A stretch of DNA of 37,848 nt from Accumulibacter sp. GTDB lineage: Bacteria; Pseudomonadota; Gammaproteobacteria; Burkholderiales; Rhodocyclaceae. The stretch covers positions 1-37,848 of the forward strand of contig NZ_JAMTDV010000011.1 in NCBI RefSeq assembly GCF_023806565.1, in the 5' to 3' direction. This document shows, piece by piece, positions 36,083 to 37,848 of this stretch. The translations under genes and the position numbers were made by a program. The notes under the pieces are model-generated. The model was not told where the DNA came from. It did not search any database and saw nothing but the letters and a program-made list of their open reading frames with translations. Position 1 is the first letter of the stretch. Each line of letters opens with the position of its first letter.

Positions 36083-37848
36083 ATGCCCGATTTGCCCAGC
36101 TCCTCCGCGGCGATCCCGTCGTCCGCGAACACGACGTCGAGCGGTAAGTCGTTCACCGATCCGTTTTCCGAGTACCTGCTGGATGCCACGCAGCGCACGA
36201 TTCTTTTCTGGGACGTGCTGCGCCAGCGCAGCAATCAGTACTACGAGCATCGGGCAATGCAGGTGCCGCATGTACTCGCTACGATGCCGAACTGGTGTTC
36301 GACGGTCGAACTTTCGCGCGACCGGCCAACCATCTGCTCGTTCGCATCCAGCCCCCGGACGGGGTCAGCATGGATCGCAGGAAGCGGCCGTTCGTGGTGG
36401 TCGATCCGCGCGCCGGGCGCGGCGCCGGCATCGGCGGCTTCAAGGCCGACAGCGAACTGGGGGTGGCCATGCGTGCGGGACATCCCTGCTACTTTGTCGG
36501 ATTCACCCCAGAGCCAATGCCCGGACAAACGATCGGGGACATCATGCGCGCGGAAGCGGTGTTCCTGGAAAAGGTCATCGAACTGCACCCCGATGCCGAC
36601 GGAAAACCGTGCGTGATCGGCAACTGTCAGGGCGGCTGGGCGGTCATGATCCTCGCCGCGGTACGACCGGAGCTTTTCGGGCCAATCATCGTTCCCGGGG
36701 CGCCGCTGTCCTATTGGGCGGGAGTCAGAGGCAAGAATCCGATGCGTTACAACGCCGGATTGTCCGGCGGCAGCTGGCTCACGGCGCTGACCGGTGATCT
36801 CGGAGCAGGCAAGTTCGACGGCGCCGGTCTGGTCAGCAATTTCGAAAATCTCGATCCGGCCAACACCTGTTGGAGCAAGAACTACAACATCTGGTCGAAG
36901 ATCGATACGGATGCCGAGCGATTCCTCGAATTCGAGGAGTGGTGGGGAGGGCATGTAAACCTCAATGCCGAGGAAATGCAGTGGATCGTCGATCAACTGT
37001 TCATTGGCAATCGTCTGGCGACCGCCGAGATCACGACCAGCGATGGCGTCCGGATCGACTTGCGCAATATCCGTTCGCCGATCGTCTGTTTCTGCTCGGA
37101 GGGAGACAACATCACGCCGCCACAGCAGGCGCTCGGCTGGATCGTCGATCTCTACGAGAATGACCAGGACCTTCTGGCCAGCCGACTAACCATCGTCTAT
37201 ACCGTTCATGAAAGTGTTGGACGCCTCGGCATTTTCGTTTCCGGTGCGATCGCCCGCAAGGAACACCAGGACTTCGCCTCGAACATCGACCTCATCGATG
37301 TCCTGCCTCCCAGACTGTATGAGGGCGTGCTGACTCCCAAGACGGCGGATGCGGCCAACAGGGAACTCGTCGGGGGCGACTGGATTGCCGTTTCGAGCAC
37401 CGGAAACTGTCCGATCTGCGACAGATCGTCCAGCCCAATCAAGACGACGAGCGTCGTTTTTCGGCCGTGCGTCGGCTGTCCGAGATCAATCTCGGGTGCT
37501 GCCGCACGCTGTTTCAGCCTTTCGTCCGCGCCTTCGCCAACGAGCAGTTCGCGAACTGGCAGCACCAGATGCAGCCGAGCGAACTCCCGTTCGAGCTGTT
37601 CTCCGACCGCAACCCGCTGATGCAGCAGGTGGCAAGACTTGCCGAGAGCGTTCGCGAGCAGCGCCGGCCCGCTTCGCCTGACAACCCGTGGATGAAGTTT
37701 CAGGAAGCAGTTTCCGCACAGCTCGTCGCCGCTCTCGACGGGTGGCGTGACCCCCGGGGTCAGACCGTCGAGCAGATTTTCCTCACGACCTACGGCAATC
37801 CCTTCGTACAGGCGCTTCTCGGCCTCGGCGCGGCGGACGACGGTCCGC
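36083..37848 (+). pseudogene. DUF3141 (polyhydroxyalkanoate-synthase-like) gene, two frameshifts, runs off the window
   Basis: Alpha/beta-hydrolase-like protein of the DUF3141 family, related to PHA synthases. Three consecutive frames make one protein. Frame one from MPDLPSSS ends at HVLA near 36280; frame two continues YDAELVFDGRTF, with a lipase-box-like GNCQGGWA around 36620-36645 whose cysteine is the presumed nucleophile, and runs to about 37395; frame three gives FEHRKLSDLRQI, SEINLGCCRTLFQPFVR and NPWMKFQEAVSAQLV to the window edge. Each change fits one missing base (the second in a T-run). AAGGAG at 36068-36073 supports the start at 36083. It could be a sequencing artefact. In relatives this gene often precedes acetate-kinase/phosphotransacetylase and fabI. 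Confidence 0.75.

Overview
The window looks like a chromosomal segment of a GC-rich betaproteobacterium of the Rhodocyclales. The best guess is a relative of 'Candidatus Accumulibacter'. This is inferred from gene content: class I Calvin-cycle enzymes with CbbR, the fused mutase IcmF, a SAH riboswitch before ahcY, the ahcY - YvlD-type protein - metF order, and a DUF3141 polyhydroxyalkanoate-synthase-like gene opposite fabI. No rRNA, CRISPR array or intact insertion sequence was seen.

Layout. 1-3.2 kb (minus strand): a damaged two-gene module of P-loop NTPases. A KAP-family NTPase is cut in two by one in-frame TAA, and it is translationally coupled (ATGA overlap) to a NACHT NTPase whose C-terminus is lost. 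3.3-7.5 kb: a MurG-like glycosyltransferase and the tRNA hydroxylase trhP (yegQ) on the minus strand, divergent from RNase G (rng), then a CAT-anticodon tRNA with a strong promoter. 7.5-8.3 kb: a decayed strip with a relic of a secreted HAF-repeat protein. 8.36-10.8 kb: a FeeM-like N-acyl amino acid synthase with a C-terminal PilZ domain, and an AraC regulator divergent from icmF. 10.9-18.5 kb: icmF (isobutyryl-CoA mutase fused to its G-protein chaperone), a Cache-type chemoreceptor ending in a hemerythrin domain, an MFS transporter and an OmpA-like lipoprotein.

18.8-24 kb: the Calvin-cycle genes fbp-prk-tkt on the minus strand, divergent from cbbR across an AT-rich palindromic LysR-type operator. 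RuBisCO is not in the window. 24-26.4 kb: a TctE/QseC-like two-component pair with a direct-repeat box before the regulator gene and, on the opposite strand, an unattached terminator that may end a small RNA. 26.5-29.1 kb: an M20 amidohydrolase, rapZ and a small NusG-II-domain protein. 29.1-32 kb: a methyl-cycle operon (SAH riboswitch, ahcY, YvlD-like membrane protein, metF). 32-34.9 kb: a tightly packed cluster of a mini J-domain protein and three proteins I cannot assign. 34.9-37.8 kb: fabI divergent from a DUF3141 gene with two apparent one-base deletions, which runs off the window.

The most promising candidates for something undescribed are the coupled KAP-NACHT pair (probably a broken anti-phage module), the J-domain cluster, the synthase-PilZ fusion, and the candidate small RNA in front of the two-component operon.
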